Below are positions 13,195 to 14,008 of a stretch of DNA of 14,008 bases, piece by piece. A program made the position numbers and the translations under genes. The notes below the pieces were generated by a model. That model worked only from the letters and a program-made list of their open reading frames with translations. It did not search any database and was not told the origin of the DNA. Source of the DNA: an uncultured Collinsella sp. (GTDB lineage: Bacteria > Actinomycetota > Coriobacteriia > Coriobacteriales > Coriobacteriaceae); the NCBI GenBank assembly GCA_902478765.1, contig CABSMN010000008.1, positions 1 through 14,008 of the forward strand, written 5' to 3'. Position 1 is the first letter of the stretch. Each line of letters begins with the position of its first letter.

Positions 13195-13932
13195 CTAGGC
13201 AAGCGGATTCTTCTTTGCCACGCCATTTGCACGAGGCAATGAGACAGATGCTGGATGACTCTTCTTAAGAACAATGAACTCCCTGTGACCCAAGCCTTCA
13301 GGCAAATCAATTGCGTCATTCAGAAGCAAAGTGAAGCCGCAAATCTTAGCTGCTGACATGCCGGAAGCAAGCTCCTCATCCGAAGGATTGCCCTTGGTTA
13401 TAACAAATAGCCCTCCATCCTTCAGATACGGAGCCGCATACTCAACAAGAATCGGTAGAGGGGCCAGTGCGCGGGCGGTTACAACAGAGAACTGCTTCTT
13501 ATGGCTTCGAGCATATTCTTCAAGACGATCATGAACCGCATGAGCATGTTTCAATCCAAGAGCATGGACAAAGGAATTAACCGCATCAACCTTCTTGCCA
13601 ACAGAGTCAATATAAGTAGCTTTACGATGCGTGGTTATGGTTAATGGAATACCAGGGAAGCCCGCACCTGTTCCCATATCGAGCAAAGCTCCCTCAGGAG
13701 CCTTGTTGATATAGGGGAGCAAAACAAGTGAGTCGAGGATATGAAGTACTGCAGCATCTTCTACGTTAAGAATACGGGTGAGATTGGTTGTCTTATTAGT
13801 TTCTAGAACCAAATCCAAATGCTGAATACATTTCCTCAGCTCAACATCAGTTACGCTCAAGGAATACTCTTTGCAATAGGAAGTTAGACGACTCAACATT
13901 TCGTCAGCCTGCTGATCAGTAAGTACTAACAA
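13195..13932 (-). CDS. rsmG: 16S rRNA (guanine-N7) methyltransferase RsmG (GidB)
   Basis: RsmG methylates N7 of G527 in 16S rRNA using S-adenosylmethionine; loss of it gives low-level streptomycin resistance in several bacteria. The protein has an N-terminal helical part (about 1-60) and a Rossmann fold with the SAM motif LLDMGTGAGFPGIPL (83-97), the family motif VVTARALAPL (150-159) and a GGLFVITKG strand (173-181). The start is placed at TTG 13930-13932 (245 residues), because AAAGGAG lies 6 bases upstream. The frame can be extended to another TTG at 13980, but that start lies against the upstream terminator and has no ribosome site. It is followed by parS sites and parA in the usual origin-proximal order. 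It is probably transcribed from a promoter between 13933 and 13985; none is clear. Confidence 0.93.
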   Translation of the reverse strand: MLVLTDQQADEMLSRLTSYCKEYSLSVTDVELRKCIQHLDLVLETNKTTNLTRILNVEDAAVLHILDSLVLLPYINKAPEGALLDMGTGAGFPGIPLTITTHRKATYIDSVGKKVDAVNSFVHALGLKHAHAVHDRLEEYARSHKKQFSVVTARALAPLPILVEYAAPYLKDGGLFVITKGNPSDEELASGMSAAKICGFTLLLNDAIDLPEGLGHREFIVLKKSHPASVSLPRANGVAKKNPLA

Positions 13933-13978
13933 CGAAAGCTCCTTTCTGACAAAAATCAGTGTATCGAGAACTTTTGAC

Positions 13979-14008
13979 AAAAAAAGGGGACGTGGAAACC
14001 ACGTCCCC
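13979..14008 (-). terminator. Strong rho-independent terminator at the right edge, upstream of rsmG
   Basis: A perfect 10-bp stem (GGGGACGTGG at 13986-13995 with its complement at 13999-14008) encloses a 3-base AAA loop (TTT on the minus strand). On the minus strand it is followed by seven T residues (13979-13985). It must end a leftward gene lying beyond the window, and it separates rsmG from that gene. Confidence 0.9.

Noticed and set aside
13933..13980. 16-codon N-terminal extension of rsmG
   Set aside because: Its TTG start abuts the T-run of the upstream terminator with no ribosome site; the TTG at 13932 has AAAGGAG at proper spacing.

Overview
The window looks like a chromosomal segment from a high-GC Gram-positive bacterium, most likely a Coriobacteriia (Collinsella-like) actinobacterium. 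The evidence is the rsmG-parA-parB block with consensus parS sites, an LPxTG wall-anchor tail, paired WYL regulators, and high GC over most of the segment. The genus is inference from gene content; no search was run. The parS cluster beside rsmG-parA-parB indicates that the right end lies near the chromosome origin.

Layout, left to right. (1) 3-329 (+) is the C-terminal tail of a sortase-anchored surface protein with an LPATG sorting signal. A strong bidirectional hairpin at 339-374 separates it from the convergent leftward pair. (2) 396-3812 (-) is a two-gene unit: a 1058-residue membrane protein built on an M28 peptidase-like fold, interrupted by a very long acidic linker and lacking most catalytic residues, followed by a 72-residue single-pass membrane protein. 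(3) 3813-4010 is a divergent promoter region. (4) 4011-5937 (+) holds two overlapping WYL-domain regulators, PafB/PafC-like in arrangement. (5) 5934-9787 (-) is ddl (D-Ala-D-Ala ligase) overlapping dinG (DEDDh exonuclease fused to an Fe-S superfamily 2 helicase). The stop codon of dinG overlaps that of the second WYL gene. (6) 9873-10925 (+) is rlmN, divergent from ddl, followed by a near-consensus parS and a terminator. (7) 11118-13932 (-) is the chromosome segregation block: rsmG, three perfect parS sites, parA, parB, and a small YtxH-like membrane protein gene overlapping the end of parB. A strong terminator at the right edge (13979-14008) ends whatever lies upstream of rsmG.

How the genes work together: ParB loads at the parS cluster and at the variant site near rlmN, and ParA uses the resulting complex to move origins. 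RsmG and RlmN modify rRNA. Ddl supplies the D-Ala-D-Ala dipeptide for peptidoglycan. DinG resolves damaged or R-loop-containing DNA, and the WYL pair next to it could be a DNA-damage regulator of the PafBC kind (inference). The least explained part is the degenerate M28 membrane protein with its small partner, divergent from the WYL pair. It is the best candidate here for an undescribed system, although the sequence alone does not establish one.

Composition also changes. The parAB-rsmG block is clearly more AT-rich than the left two thirds: a counted 60-base line at 12781 has 27 G/C, against 40 in the line at 6481. rsmG, parA and parB all appear to start with TTG or GTG.
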